Shown: positions 33,127 through 46,000 of the stretch, one piece after another
How positions within the stretch are numbered: position 1 is the first letter of the stretch
Layout of the letters: each line of letters begins with the position of its first letter
From: Cryptomeria japonica
Taxonomy: Eukaryota > Streptophyta > Pinopsida > Cupressales > Cupressaceae
Reading direction: 5' to 3'
NCBI RefSeq assembly: GCF_030272615.1
Contig: NC_081410.1
Coordinates: forward strand, 504,856,942-504,920,941
Length of the DNA: 64,000 bases
The notes under the pieces: generated by a model
The model's database searches: none
What the model was told of the DNA's origin: nothing
Seen by the model: the letters and a program-made list of their open reading frames with translations, nothing else
Translations under genes and position numbers: made by a program

Positions 33127-33738
33127 TATATCTAGAAGGACTTTGCACCTATAATTACAGGAGCTTGGAAACGATAGTAAGGCAAGATGAAGATATAGTA
33201 GAAGGCGGAAAGTAAGTGCTCTTATCGATTCCCTGTGATTGTTTCAAATAATCTATTGAATTTCTTGCAAAATGGAAAGCTCTAGTGGTTTTGCAAAGAG
33301 AGAAAGAGGGGCAACAATCAAGGGTAAAGGAAAGAAACAAAAAAATAGATGAAACAATCCAAAAACCAAGGGGGAGGACAGAAAACTAAATTAGGACCTA
33401 CTAGATCAATTGCCAGGTTCCACCCCTAAACCTATATCTAGAAGGACGTTGCACCTATAATTATAGGATCTTGGAAATGATATTAAGGCGGGATGAAGAT
33501 ACAGTAGAAGGTGGAAAGTAAGTGCTCTGATCGATTCCCTTGTGATTGTTTCAAATAATCTGTTGAATTGCTTGTAAAATGGAAAGCTCTAGTGGTTCTG
33601 CAAAGAGAGAAAGAGAGGAAACAATCAAGGATAAAGGAAAGAAACAAAAAAATAGATGAAACAAGTCCAAAAACCAAGGGGGAGGACAAAAAACTAAATT
33701 AGGACCTACTAGATCAATTGCTAGGTTCCACCCCTAAA
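33127..33738. repeat. 306-bp tandem duplication, two copies
   Basis: Copy 1 is 33127-33432 and copy 2 is 33433-33738; they match almost throughout, both beginning TATATCTAGAAGGAC and ending CCACCCCTAAA. Each holds the start codon region of gene A (ATGGAAAGCTC at 33272 and 33579). Confidence 0.92.
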
Positions 33739-36547
33739 CATAAGAGGTCCACATAGTTGAAATTAGAAGATAATTATGTTGATGTAGGAGATGTATACAT
33801 GACTGTTAGGGGATATGAGATATTTTTGTTTCACTATCACATACGTGAAAAGCTAGAGCCCATTTCCAATCCATGGCAGTTGAGTATGGGAAAACTTGTG
33901 GTTCCAAATATGTATGTTAATGTTGATCTCCTGAAGTTGCTGGCACATAAATTTGATCCAAACAAAAGGGCAATATGCAATCGGGACGGGAACCCCTGCT
34001 TCTTTGTATAGCGTGAGGCAATTTCTGAGGTTTTTTGATTTGCCTGGAGTTTATGATCATCCTATCATCCTTGGGAATTTGTTGGAAGAATACAGAAGAT
34101 TGGATACCACTTATGTCGGGTGGAGGTTACCCTTTCATTTGTGAAATCCTGAGGTACCATTGGAAAGAGGGGAAGGTTTGGCATTTCATGTAAACTTGTT
34201 TAAGGACTATTTTAAATACACATATTACTCAATTGGTCAGGTATTAGGGTTGAATACTCAAGACTTTAAGAGAGTCGAATCCATGATTATTGCGGCGGAC
34301 ATTCACTCCCAAAAGGCCATAGAGTTTGATTTTGCCACATTCGTAGAAGAGACACTTGTGATGGGACTTACAACCATCTAGAAGGACTCTTCAAAGATTC
34401 ATTTTGCACACTATTCCCTGCTCATGCATATGGTGTTGTTCTATGGGCAAGAGATGGGTCTATGGCCTGACGAAATGAGGATAAGAAGATATGATGATGA
34501 CAACCATTCTCTGTCAGTCCAATTATGGACTTCAATATGGGATTACAGATTTGTCAGGTCAAATTACAATCATTTTGAAGAATTTTTTGCTAAAACACTT
34601 TACAGGTTTTATAATTACCCTTGCAACTTTGCACTTTCAAAAGATATAAAGAGATTCTTAAGGCCTGTATATTTTGGAGGACCAGAGGTTGTTCAATAGA
34701 ATTGGGGAGATTGGTACTTCTTCTCTGTTGTAACCATGATAAGGGTTTACGGATTTGAGGGTGCCCCACTATTGCTACCTAAAATGGTTCCCAACATAAT
34801 AGCTTAGCTAGAGATCACAAGGCAAATGGGGGAATCAAATTATATGCATTTAGCTTCACATGATAAGCAATACTTTCTGCCTGGGACTCTATGTGTTGGC
34901 GAGTTTGTTGTGAATGGGAGAGAAGGGAAGGAACTCACATGGAACAAATTGTATAATTATAACATAAAATTGGGTACTCCAAGGAAAAAATTTGACCCAA
35001 AAGGGTATATTCATACCGTCAGGAAGAAGCAAAGACTGGGTGATTATGAACACATCCCATATTTATGGGATGATTTAATAAGGAATCTGGATGAGGAGGA
35101 CGCTGAAATGGCTATTGATGATCATAACATAGATGTTGAACATAAGGCTAGGGAGAAGAAGACGATAGATATATCATCTTCAGAGGAGGAGGAGGAGTCA
35201 GAAGAAGATGAGCTTTCATTTGAACAATTCTCCAAGATACTGATTGAAGAACATGTGTCACCTGTTAGGGATCCTAATGAAGGAATCCCAATAGACGATG
35301 ATCTAAGGCAATTGTTTTGTGATACTTTTATATTTGATGATGATTTTATAACGTCTCCTGAATTTATGTCATTCTTGTACAAAATAAAAGGAAAAGAAAT
35401 CAGGGAGAGTGTTGATGAGGTCAATACCTCAATTGAAAAATAATTATCAGCCACCTTAGAAAATGAAGTAGCACAAGAAATGGCCCTGATGACCCCTGAA
35501 AGAGGAAGGAATCTTCTCAAAGATGCAAGCATTTTGATCTTTCCTGGATGGGATATGAATTCAGCCCTAATATTTGATAGTTTTCTTCATGATATTGATG
35601 CCAAGCACAAATTGTCTCCTGAGGGTGTGACCCAAGTTTACCTGGGATCACTATATAACCCTGACAAACTTTCTATATGAATATGGTCACTGTATCCCCC
35701 AACTAAGAAGCCTATGGTTATTGATACTCAAAAATATTTTAGACACATCATGACCTTACAAGTTGGCGAGACATATCCCATAATGACAACAAATTTGGGA
35801 GTAAATATAGCCAAACTGAACAAGGCGCATATTCAATTCTTGGTGAAGGAGAATCAATCAAATAAGCTTGAAATTGTTAGGATGAGAACATAGGTTGATC
35901 ATTTGAAAGAAATGTTAAAACAAAAGGAGCCACAAAGATTATTTATGTAGGGCGAGAGCTCACAACCCTAGACCAAGACTGGTAAATTGAAAGAAGAAAA
36001 CTATCAACTGCAGACTCAATTGAAAACAACAAAAAATGAAACCATGTCAGTCCTGATTCAGAGAGGGTTAACTAATATGATGACATGGATGGATAATTAC
36101 TGGGACATATACAACAACAACCACGTTGTTATTGAAGAACATGAATGGGTGGATAAGCGATTGCATGAGAGATCCCACGAGTTACAAAATGGAGATGAAG
36201 CACAACCCGATGCAATGCAGAACCATGAGGATTTGATGAAAGCTCACAAAGAATACTTGAGAGAGTTAAGATAAGAAGGAGAAACCTTCCTTCATAATAG
36301 CATAGATAATATTTTATCCCTACTCAACAAATATGGAGAGAAGAAAGAGAAAATGGCCTGGATATGTAAATGTCAACATATACTCAAAAGTGCACTGAAA
36401 GTGGTTGAAGAAGAGAACGTTGATAAGGTGGTGGACTTCATGGAAAGAATGGTCCTAATGGAGGTGGAAGCTTGAGACACAATCCATGATTGTGATACTA
36501 GATACAATGAGAAGTATCTAGCACATTTAACTAATGCGCATTTATGA
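33579..36547 (+). pseudogene. Unknown gene family, copy A
   Basis: Starts MESSSGSAKREREE. After small frame changes before about 34035, one frame runs to TGA 36545, broken only by stops. Recognisable order: N-terminal block (YHIREKLEPISNPWQLSMGK, KFDPNKRAICNRDGNP, EVFDLPGVYDHP); a helical block (FVEETLVMGLTTI, HYSLLMHMVLFYGQEMGLWP); IRVYGFEGAPLLLPKMVPN; a basic stretch; an acidic Ser/Glu run (SSSEEEEESEEDE, near 35180); and a C-terminal coiled coil (35990-36270, then ALKVVEEENVDKVVDFME). It is clearly homologous to B at 59869-63495. I do not recognise the function; the layout (small N-terminal fold, acidic linker, coiled coil) is that of accessory proteins carried by plant retroelements. It interrupts the CACTA element. 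Confidence 0.7.
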
Positions 36548-36559
36548 TTAACTAGATGA

Positions 36560-37000
36560 TTAGTTGTAGGTTTCATCTATTCTAAAAAGACTTCAATCAA
36601 AGGGCATGACCCTTTGGCATATTATATAATATTCAATGTAATCATTTGATGAGAACAAGTTTTGGAAGATAGAAAGAGATAGCTACAATTTTTTTTTTTG
36701 AAGTATATCTCTGTGTTTCAAGTCAAAAGACTTTACTTTGAAGCTAATAAAAAGAAAACCAGTTTTATTATTTTCAATTGTGTTGTGGATTCTTTATTTT
36801 CAAATTAGTTCTCTGGTATAACCATTTAAAGTAAGTGGTTGCTATCTTAAATCCTTGTGTGAATATTTTTTATTATAGATACAAGTTAGAAGAATATAAA
36901 GTGCATTTGAGACAAAAGGTGGCTATTAAAGAGAAAGCAAGAAATTAATAAATTGTTTCTATAGGGTGTATTGAATTATACTTGTCGATCCATGACACTG
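36560..37000. other. AT-rich spacer
   Basis: No gene seen. Confidence 0.4.
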
Positions 37001-37002
37001 TG

Positions 37003-37770
37003 CAGGATCCTCGTCAAAGGGGTTCAAGTTCCTGCATATGTAATTCATTTATCTTATGTTAGCTAAAAATTACATGATACATATGCTAAAATCACATAGT
37101 AGACAACATGAACAATATACAAACATCATAATCATTGTATTTTTTTTCCTTACCTTTCGTTTATCTAGAAAGTGCAGGGTCCTCAAAAAAAGGGTTGATA
37201 ATATCTGTAGTCAATTACATGTTTCCACCAAGGATGACAAAATTACACAAAATATATACATGTAATCAACCCCAACAATTGAGCATCATAAGCATTACAT
37301 GATACGTATGCTAAAAATTACATAGTAGACAACATGAACAATATGCAGACATCATAATCATTGTATATTTTTTAATTCCTTACCTTTCTTTTTCTAGAAA
37401 GTGTAGGGTCCTCAACAAAAGGGTTGACAATGTCTGTAGTCAATTACCTGTTTCCGCCAAGGATGATAGAATCACACAAAATATATAGATGTAATCAGCC
37501 CCAACAATTGAGCATCATAAACATTACATGATACATATGCTAAAAATTACATAGTAGACAACACGAAAAATATGTAGACATCATAATCATTGTATATTTT
37601 GTAATTCCTTACCTTTCGTTTATCTAGAAAGTGCAGGGTCCTCAACAAAAGGGTTGAGGATGTCTGTAGTCAATTACGTGTTTCCACCAAGGATGACAGA
37701 ATCACACAAAATATATACATGTAATCAACACCAATAATTGAGAATCATAAGCATTACATTTGCAATTTGA
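37003..37770. repeat. 230-bp tandem repeat, three copies plus a partial one, each with an exon-like block
   Basis: The landmark GTG(C/T)AGGGTCCTC occurs at 37172, 37401 and 37631 (period 229-230), with a diverged copy at 37003. On the minus strand each unit has an open block (LHFLDKRK type) ending in AAACGAAAG|GTAAGG, a good splice donor. It may be a triplicated 3' exon of the CACTA transposase. Confidence 0.8.
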
Positions 37771-38032
37771 TAAACAATAAATACATTAGATATATGAGTA
37801 AAAATAGAAACATATGTATCATAAATCATATATGTATCATCATAAACATGTTGTAATTCATCATAGATATTGTAATCCATTAAATATGTATCAAAAATCA
37901 CATATGTATCATCATAAAGATGTTGTAATCCATCACATATGTATCATAAATTACCATCCATCACATAGCTAATAAACTAATCACATACCAATACATTTCA
38001 TTCATGTCGTTGATCTTCTCCCTCATCCAACT

Positions 38033-38083
38033 CATCATCATCATCATCATCCTCATCCTCATCCTCATCATCATCATCGTGAC

Positions 38084-38154
<71 letters not shown>

Positions 38155-38350
38155 CCATCATCATCATCATTGTGACCATCATCATCACCATCATCATCAT
38201 CATGAACATTTCCATCAAGAACATCATCAACTAACTGTCGATCGTGATCATCTTCTACTTCTTTGGTATCTTCTTCCATCACATCCATCATCATCACCAT
38301 CATCATCATCATCGTGACCATCATCATCACCATCATCATCTTCATGAACA
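38033..38350. repeat. (TCA)n trinucleotide tract with a ~150-bp duplication
   Basis: A long, nearly pure TCA/TCC/CCA triplet run, plus a duplicated segment containing GATCGTGATCATCTTCTAC (near 38240 and 38382). Confidence 0.9.
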
Positions 38351-38466
38351 TTTTCGTCAGGAACATCATCAACTAATTATCGATCGTGATCATCTTCTAC
38401 TTCTTCGGTATCTTCTTCCATCATATTATACTTTACCAGCCTTCCTCTTGGATCATGTCTAACAAC

Positions 38467-38471
38467 AAATG
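38467..38471. repeat. Left target-site duplication AAATG
   Basis: Matches 43092-43096. Confidence 0.75.
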
Positions 38472-39103
38472 TGTCATGCCCACTCTTGGGCATGAACGGA
38501 AATTTTTTTTTTTAAAAAAAAATTCTTAACTAATTAACGACCTACTTAACTAATTTATTCAACTAAGTGCAATTATCTTATATAAAATAATGCATCTTGG
38601 GTTTGGGCTTAATTACATTTGTGTCAATCGGGTAATTAAATTCAATTTAGTAACTAGGTTTACTCAGTTACCAACGAGCTAATATTTCCCCAAAGGGGGG
38701 GTATTCACTAAGCTTCAGTAATAATAAATTAAAATCTTAATACAACGATTGATATAAGCATTTTAAAATTTCTCTTATCTTCTTATCCACTAGGATCTTA
38801 AGTTAGTTAACATCGTCATAAAAACACTTTACTAAAATATAACCCCATAGTATAAGATACTTTATATCCTTGGATTTAATTGGCCCTCTTGGCCCTACAA
38901 ATAACTTAGAGTATACACCCCTAATTATTACTTAAAATTCTAATCTACCCAAGGATTCTAAAATCTTCTTATAAATCACTCTTCAAATTCATTAATAAAA
39001 AATAACATTACCTAATCGATTTATGATCTCTGTTAAATAAAGTAATTAAATCCCTTTTGGAATTTAACGAACTCGGTCTCTATTAGGTATTACTTTATGG
39101 GTG

Positions 39104-39106
<3 letters not shown>

Positions 39107-39190
<84 letters not shown>

Positions 39191-39191
39191 C

Positions 39192-39222
<31 letters not shown>

Positions 39223-39245
39223 AATTATATATACATATATTTTAT
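39107..39245. repeat. (AT)n microsatellite, long
   Basis: About 80 bp of pure TA dinucleotide, followed by an interrupted tract. Confidence 0.95.
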
Positions 39246-39431
39246 ACAATTATTCACATATTTATCTATAAACCTCATGCATATGAGTTTCTCTCTTTTT
39301 TATTTATTCATAATCCCGAAAAGAAGGAAGGGGGAATGAAACTCCTATCTTCCTTTTTTTTTGAAGTAACTTTTCCCCCCCCCACCCCTCCACGCGCACA
39401 CACACATTCCTATTCATTTAAAACTTATGTG

Positions 39432-39467
39432 GCGTTGCCCTAACCCGAACTAGGGTTAGGGCGACGC
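39432..39467. repeat. 15-bp inverted repeat with CCCTAACCC core
   Basis: GCGTTGCCCTAACCC (39432-39446) and GGGTTAGGGCGACGC (39453-39467) pair with one T-G mismatch around a 6-nt loop. Confidence 0.8.
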
Positions 39468-39527
39468 GATTAACAACTTGTTTATGTTTTTTTTTTTTTT
39501 TCTTTATTCCTACCCCTGCGTGTGCTG

Positions 39528-39800
39528 CGTGCAGGGAGGAGCGGCCTTAAGCGCCGCAGCGGCCGAAGGGAGGGAGAGGGTGAGCCGAATGTTTAACGCC
39601 ACAGCCGAGCACAGAACGGGGAAGACGGTGGTGCGGGGGAGCACCGCAGCACGGCACCGCCGGCTGTGGACGGCGCCGCCCGCGGGCTGCGGCTCCCGCA
39701 GCCTGCGGACGTCGCCGCCCGCAGCCTGCGGACGTCGCCGCCCGCAGCCTGCGGGTGCCGCAGGCTGCGGCCGCCGCCGCCCGAGCGCGGCGCCCCCTGC
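39528..39800. repeat. GC-rich block with 23-bp repeats
   Basis: A sharp GC island in AT-rich DNA. GCAGCCTGCGGAC recurs at 39698 and 39721, and as a variant at 39744; the palindrome CCGCAGGCTGCGG lies at the end. Open frames here come from the lack of stops in GC-rich sequence. Confidence 0.8.
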
Positions 39801-39957
39801 GTATAATGCTCTGCAACGTTTGTGTTATTTTTCTCTGATGTGTTTAACAGGGTTTAAACCCCCCCCGAACGCTTGGGGTTCGGTTACAATGATCTTCTCG
39901 GGGTTTTTGTTTTAGGCAAAAATTCTGTTGTTTTTCTTTGTTTTGCTAAATAAATAT

Positions 39958-39985
39958 GAATATATATATATATATATATATATAA

Positions 39986-40020
<35 letters not shown>

Positions 40021-40050
40021 TATATATGTAGATATATATATATATATATA

Positions 40051-40084
<34 letters not shown>

Positions 40085-40360
40085 TCATTGGTAAGATAAA
40101 ATGCATAATGGTTTTCTGTAAAAAAAAATAGGCAGTTTTCTTATACAGGGTTATATATATATATATATTTTTATATATATCTATATATATATATATTAAG
40201 GGTATATATACACACACATATATATATATATATATATTCATTTGTATATGTATATATGTATATGACTTGGTAAACTAACATGCTCAATGTTTACTGTGTA
40301 AAAACAGGCAGATTTCTCTTTTTTTTTATTATATATATATATATATATATATAAGTTTTT
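39958..40360. repeat. Cluster of (AT)n microsatellites
   Basis: Four main AT/TA tracts (about 39960-40020, 40030-40085, 40150-40240, 40330-40352) separated by short unique sequence. Confidence 0.95.
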
Positions 40361-43091
40361 TTGAATAAAAGATTAATAAATCTATCAGGCCTATTCTGAT
40401 TCTTTTTCCTTTTAATTAATATCTTCAGAACTGTAAATAATCCTTTTCTTTTTTTTTTTTTAGCTGATATATATAACTGAATGTCAGAATGTTATACAAG
40501 AAGATAAAATGTATTTAAATATATCTAGATTTACCCCTTTTTATTTTTTTTCACATTTGCAAAATGGAAAAGGCAAACAGAATTTAGTTTTGTTACAGCT
40601 GCAACTAATGTGGTCTAATATTCATTTAAACAATAGCATATATGATGTATTTTCAAAATCACTACAATTTTCATTTCTTTTCAAAAGCTTAATAAGACAT
40701 AAACAAACTTTCTGCCATAATACAGTCCAGCAAGTAAACATTAACTTTATCTTAATATTCATAAAGAAAGATTTCTATTTCTTTTATTTGCAACTAACTA
40801 AAATAGAAAACATCATTTATTTCCTTTTCTTTTGCAAAACTACCAAGTAGGGATAAACATGAGTATTCATTGACAAATATAATTTTTTCAAGATTGACAA
40901 GGATACAAAATAACATTAATACAAATGGGATGAGATCCCTACAATGCTTCTTTTATTCTATTATAACATAAAATCTATTTTTTCACTTTTTTTTTTTTTT
41001 TAGCTCTTTTCTGCAACACAAGAAAAAACAACCACATAGCTCCTTTTCATCTTTTCCCATTCCCATGCAACCTGCAAAAACAACACATTTTGACCATGGG
41101 AAGCTCACCTCCCAGCCTAGGCTTACTAGAAGCCACCCCCGAGCTTGGAGAACCAAGCACTAGACGGGTTACAAACATGCAAACCCCACAACAAACATAA
41201 AAACACATTTACATTCAAATATCCCTTCCCAAGCTACACATTCACCACTTTCATGGTGACTCTTCCATGGGTGGAAGTGGACCAAGTACCTATGGGGAGA
41301 ATGCATGCCAAAAACAATACTACATTAGCCACCTCATGGCAACACAAATGCATCCCAAATACTTTCACAAACCTTATGCCCCCCAAAAAGGCTCAAGGCC
41401 ATATATGCTCCCCTTATAACCCCCAAATGCATACACAAGGCTATGCATCAAGGGTCACCAAGGACTCCCTTGAGAACACTCTCCATAAGGAGAGCCTCTC
41501 ACCCATGGCTGTCAAACTCCTTCCACCCCCAAGATCTTCCTACCCTCCCAAGGATAGGAGATCTTGGACACTCCCAAAAACAACAAGAAATACAACAAAC
41601 ACATAGAAAAGAAAACTACACATTTTACTTCAACACAAAAACTTCATAAAACACAATCTTTCAAGCAACTCCTTTCTTTTACAAAACAACATAAACAATC
41701 ATTTACAACATAACAAGAGGAGGTAAGAAGTAACCAACCTTACTCTGCCAATAGGTTTGCTAATTTTAGTTGGGGATGAGCTGCCCAATTTCCACTATCT
41801 TTTCTCCCAAATTTCCACTAAAAATGCCAAACTCCTACTAACTTTTTCAAAGCAAGCAAAATCTCCAAGAAAGGAGAGTGGGTGATTACTCACTAAGTTT
41901 GCAAATTCTTGCCTAAGAAGGCCTCTCACACACTTCCCAACCCCTTGGGTGAGGTGTGAGTTCCCATTGGTTGCCCTTCCCAAACTCTTGCACATTACTC
42001 AAATTGGAAAGGGAAAAGGTGGAAGAGGATGGGGAAGAGAGTTTAACTCCTAAAGGGAAGGTTCTCTATCCTAGGGAGAACTTTCTAATTTCAATTTTCG
42101 TGCATCTTGAAAACACCACTTTTTGAAGTGACTTCATAGTCACATGGGAGAAGCCACATGTTTCAAAACACCCCTAACCCATAGGTATACCCTTAGGACC
42201 TTTGGAAAAGCCTAAAAACTTACCCTAGGAGTCCATTAAACCCTTTGGAAACCCCATTGAAGTTTACCTACGGGTCAAGCTTGAGTTGACCACTCCCATG
42301 ACTCCCTACCCAAGGCAGATTTGGGACCACACTCATGTTTTTGAATGGCTTTGGTAGAAACAAAACTCCCTCCAAGAGACAAGTCAACTAAATGACACTT
42401 AATCAGCACATGTGTCAAGTGACACAACAAAAATACAATATAAAAATCACACATGGAAAATTGGTCTCTTGAAGGATTACATAATTACATATAAATTAAA
42501 TTTTACGCTCAAGCATTATGCACATCACAAATAAAATACATTACAAGGGAAGGGTGTTGTCTCTCCAAATAGACAACTCCTGGCTTTACAAACGCACATT
42601 GGTCTAGGCTTGGTTCTCCATTAAATTCCATGGTCACATGGATAATTTTCCTGCGCATCTCAATTAACACATTAGTAACTCCAATTAATCACAATTATAC
42701 ATAATCAAATACATGGATTCCATTGCAAATCAAACACTCATACATTAGGCAACAATAATTCAATATCTCATTTGTTTTCAAATTCAATTTCACGTAAACA
42801 CTTAACATAATTTCCTAAAATTGAACCATTCATAAATAAGCATCATTTTTCTTTCATCAAAATAAAATCCTGCAAATTTCCAATAATGACATTCACCATC
42901 ATAATGTAATTCTATTCTAGAATCATATCTAAAGTTCCATAATCATCATGCATGAAATAAAACATCAACAAATGTCAGTGTGATGAAATCACATAAGTTC
43001 TAAGTCCTTAATGCATAAAATAAAGCATCCATAATAGTCTCAATATGCAAATAACTGAAAATGTCAAACTGAATCGGGGTAGGGCCTCACA

Positions 43092-43096
43092 AAATG
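43092..43096. repeat. Right target-site duplication AAATG
   Basis: Matches 38467-38471. Confidence 0.75.
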
Positions 43097-46000
43097 ACCA
43101 ACCCAGTTTATGAGGAACCTTTGAGTAAAATACCTGCTCACATTGGCTTGAAAGAACATAGGGCTCATTTCCAGCTCAGTCAAACGACCTTGTATTAACC
43201 ATTGTAAATCCATTATCATGTTCAATAACAGTTCTGTTAGGATCATTTTCATTCAATCGTAGCCTGTACCATTTGACCATGAAAAGAACTAATTTGAAGG
43301 ACCTAAAGTCACACTCAAGTATATCATCCAAAATCCCATAATATCGATTTTTTGAGACTCGAGGATGTATGTCACTTCTAGATGAAACGTTAGTCACCTG
43401 AAATACTGCACTTATTCCAAAATCACAAGTTTTCTTCGTGTCATCCAACTTTTTGATACGAAATTTATGACCATTGCACCACATAGCCTTGTGGTGTTTC
43501 ACCTACAAAATGTCAAACATATATAATATGTAAATCATTACAATTGGAAAAAAATTAAATAATATGGGTGATTAATATATTTATACGTCCCTGTTTATCT
43601 CTTAAACTATATGCTAAATCAATTTCCCTTTGTGTAACACTGGAATCTCCATTACGGTGAGCTTCTTTAACCAACGGAGCCACACCTTCCCATGTTAATG
43701 TGCAACCATATTGTTGAAATCGTTGAATCCATACCATCATCCAATCAAGATTGTTTGCAATATACAAATGTAGTGCATCCCACTCTCGAGCAACTGTACA
43801 AAAAATAACTAAAAATTTACAGCTGAAGTATATTGAAGATTACGAATAAATTAACTGCAATATTGAATAATTACCTCTCACTTTCCTCATTCTACCTTTC
43901 CCCATCAGGTACTCCCCTTCAAATTTGTTAATGGAGTTGGGATCCCATATACGATCTACATGGATCTTTGTCGCGAACTTAGGAAGGTAATCTGTAATGT
44001 ACACCATAGTCTGGTATACCATAGAACCCTCAGGATGTGCTCTTTGTTGAACCAAAAACTTCAAAAATTTCAAGTGCCTCTCATCCATCCACATTGACCT
44101 TGTGTGTACAGGTCCACACCATTCAATCTCCTCAACTTGGTATATGACGTAGTGTTCTTGTGCATTGAAAAAAGTTGAAGGTAGACACTTTTGCATTTCA
44201 CACATTAGACGAGAAATTTTTCTCTTCCAATATTTTATATCTTCTTTATGAATTTATTTAGATGACAACCACCTACAAGAGAATCAAGACACAAATATAT
44301 TAACGAGACTTTACAAAATAATATACAATATATTACATAACAAGTAAAACAAATCGCAAATATAATATCTATACAATAAATTGAACAAATAACACTACTT
44401 ACCTCATGTATTTTCCAAGATCATATATAACTTGCTTGACATTATTGTCAAATTGGTCTGGGAGAGATGGAGGTAGAATGTACTACAACAATTATAAAAT
44501 GATATTTTTCATTGTTTTCTAACATAATATAATGAAAAGTACATGCAGTATACAAATATATAGTAAAAACACAAGAACATGAATTACCTTAATGAAGGTA
44601 TGTCAATCATGCGTTTTCATCCTTGGCCCAAATTCACTTTTCTTTGTTATGAGATTGTTTATGTTCACAACAAATCCTATGGGAAATTGATTTTTTTGTA
44701 TGACTTCTTTTATAGCATTATTTTGTTGCTCTGTTAATAACCAAGGAAGGGCACTTATATTAATCTGGTCTCCATCACTATTTGATTGAATGACATTTTT
44801 CATTGCATGATTGGATTCCTGAATGCCACTACAAATTTTGACAATTTTTTCTTTGTCACGCCTTCCATCCAATATTTTTCATAATGTCTATGTTATATTC
44901 TTTCTAATATGCATAGTATCAAACAAATACACAATTTGTTGCTGCTCGTAGTAGGGAAACCTACTAAATTGTCTGAGATAACTTTTTAGTCCCTTTGGAA
45001 GGTGGTCAATAATTCCTTGACGACCTTCACGAGGCATATAATTTAAAAAAGTTAACAATGATAATCATCATCAATTACATCATCAGTAAACAAAACACAA
45101 TATAAAAATATAAATTCCAAACATAAACCATTAGATGGAATGGCATTACCTTGACAATTAATTCTATCATATTCCAACTTCCATAGGGAAGGTGTCATTC
45201 TTCATGGCTTTGATGTAGTCTCTTCTTTCCCATTGAAAATATATTTTTCAGTATTCGATACTTATGATTTTTGTGGAGGATGTGCCTATACTCATCAAAC
45301 ACCTACTTTCCTAAACTTTTTGAATGATGAGATTTCATCTTTAGACCAGAAACTGGACATGCAAATTTTCCCTTTGTTTGAAGACCTACAAGATTATGTA
45401 TAATTGGATTAAATATGATAATTTTTATATTTATAATTATGTGCAAGTTGAACACTATAACATACCACAAAAATTTGTTAGCCCGGGGCATCATGAATTG
45501 TCCATACAAGCATTGCATGGAATTGAAATTGTCTTTGTCCTATTGGTCTAGAGACGTCATACATAGTGACACCATTCCATAACTACAACAACTCGTCGAT
45601 AAGAGGCTCAATATATACATTCATATCTTTAACTTGGTACTTACCTAGTTGAATGAACAAAAACATTACATAATTATTATGACCATTTTGCTGCAATATT
45701 TATAATTTAATGTAGATGACTATTAAATGAAAAAATACCTGGAACAATCATTGCCAACATTATGTGCTCCCTCTTTACTGACATCCATGGAGGAATGTTA
45801 TTGTTGATAACAAAAACAGGCCACACCGAGTAAGTAGATCTCAGCTCTCCAAATGGATTGGCATCATTCGCTGCCAATGAAAGCCTGAGATTACAAGGTT
45901 CTTCTTTAAAGTGTGGCCACTTTTCGTCTATGTCCATAAATGCAGAACCATCTGCAGGTATTCGAACAATGTTATCTCGACTTCTATTGCGTGCATGGTA

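Larger units (their letters stand above)
37961..38471 (-). pseudogene. CACTA transposase C-terminal part with poly-Asp tract
   Basis: Read on the minus strand from 38471: VVRHDPRGRLVKYNMMEEDT, then a unit of about 50 residues (EEDTxEVEDDHDR ... LVDDV.D.NVH.DDDGDDDGH) present twice, then a long Asp run coded by (TCA)n on the plus strand, then DELDEGEDQRHE and a GTATGT donor near 37990. The first unit has an in-frame TAA where the second has CAG. Removing the insertion at 38472-43091 joins this in frame to the DUF4216 end KLGWSF at 43097, so both are one protein. The acidic tail may come from microsatellite expansion. Confidence 0.75.
38472..43091. mobile_element. 4,620-bp LTR-type insertion in the CACTA transposase gene
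   Basis: Ends TGTCATGCCCACTC and, on the other strand, TGTGAGGCCCTACC, so TG...CA with imperfect inverted termini. It is flanked by the 5-bp duplication AAATG (38467-38471 and 43092-43096). Removing the segment and one AAATG restores an open DUF4216 frame. I see no coding domain inside and no second copy of either end, so it is either one very long solo LTR or a non-autonomous element with unrecognisable LTRs. It holds large (AT)n tracts, a GC-rich block and a strong inverted repeat. Confidence 0.75.

Noticed and set aside
39432-39467. CCCTAACCC / GGGTTAGGG as an interstitial telomere
   Set aside because: A single inverted pair, not a tandem array; the plant telomere unit is TTTAGGG.
39478-39915. 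145-codon frame over the GC island
   Set aside because: Its openness follows from GC-rich composition; no domain is seen and it overlaps a frame on the other strand.
39064-40241. Tyr/Ile-rich frames
   Set aside because: Translations of (AT)n microsatellites.
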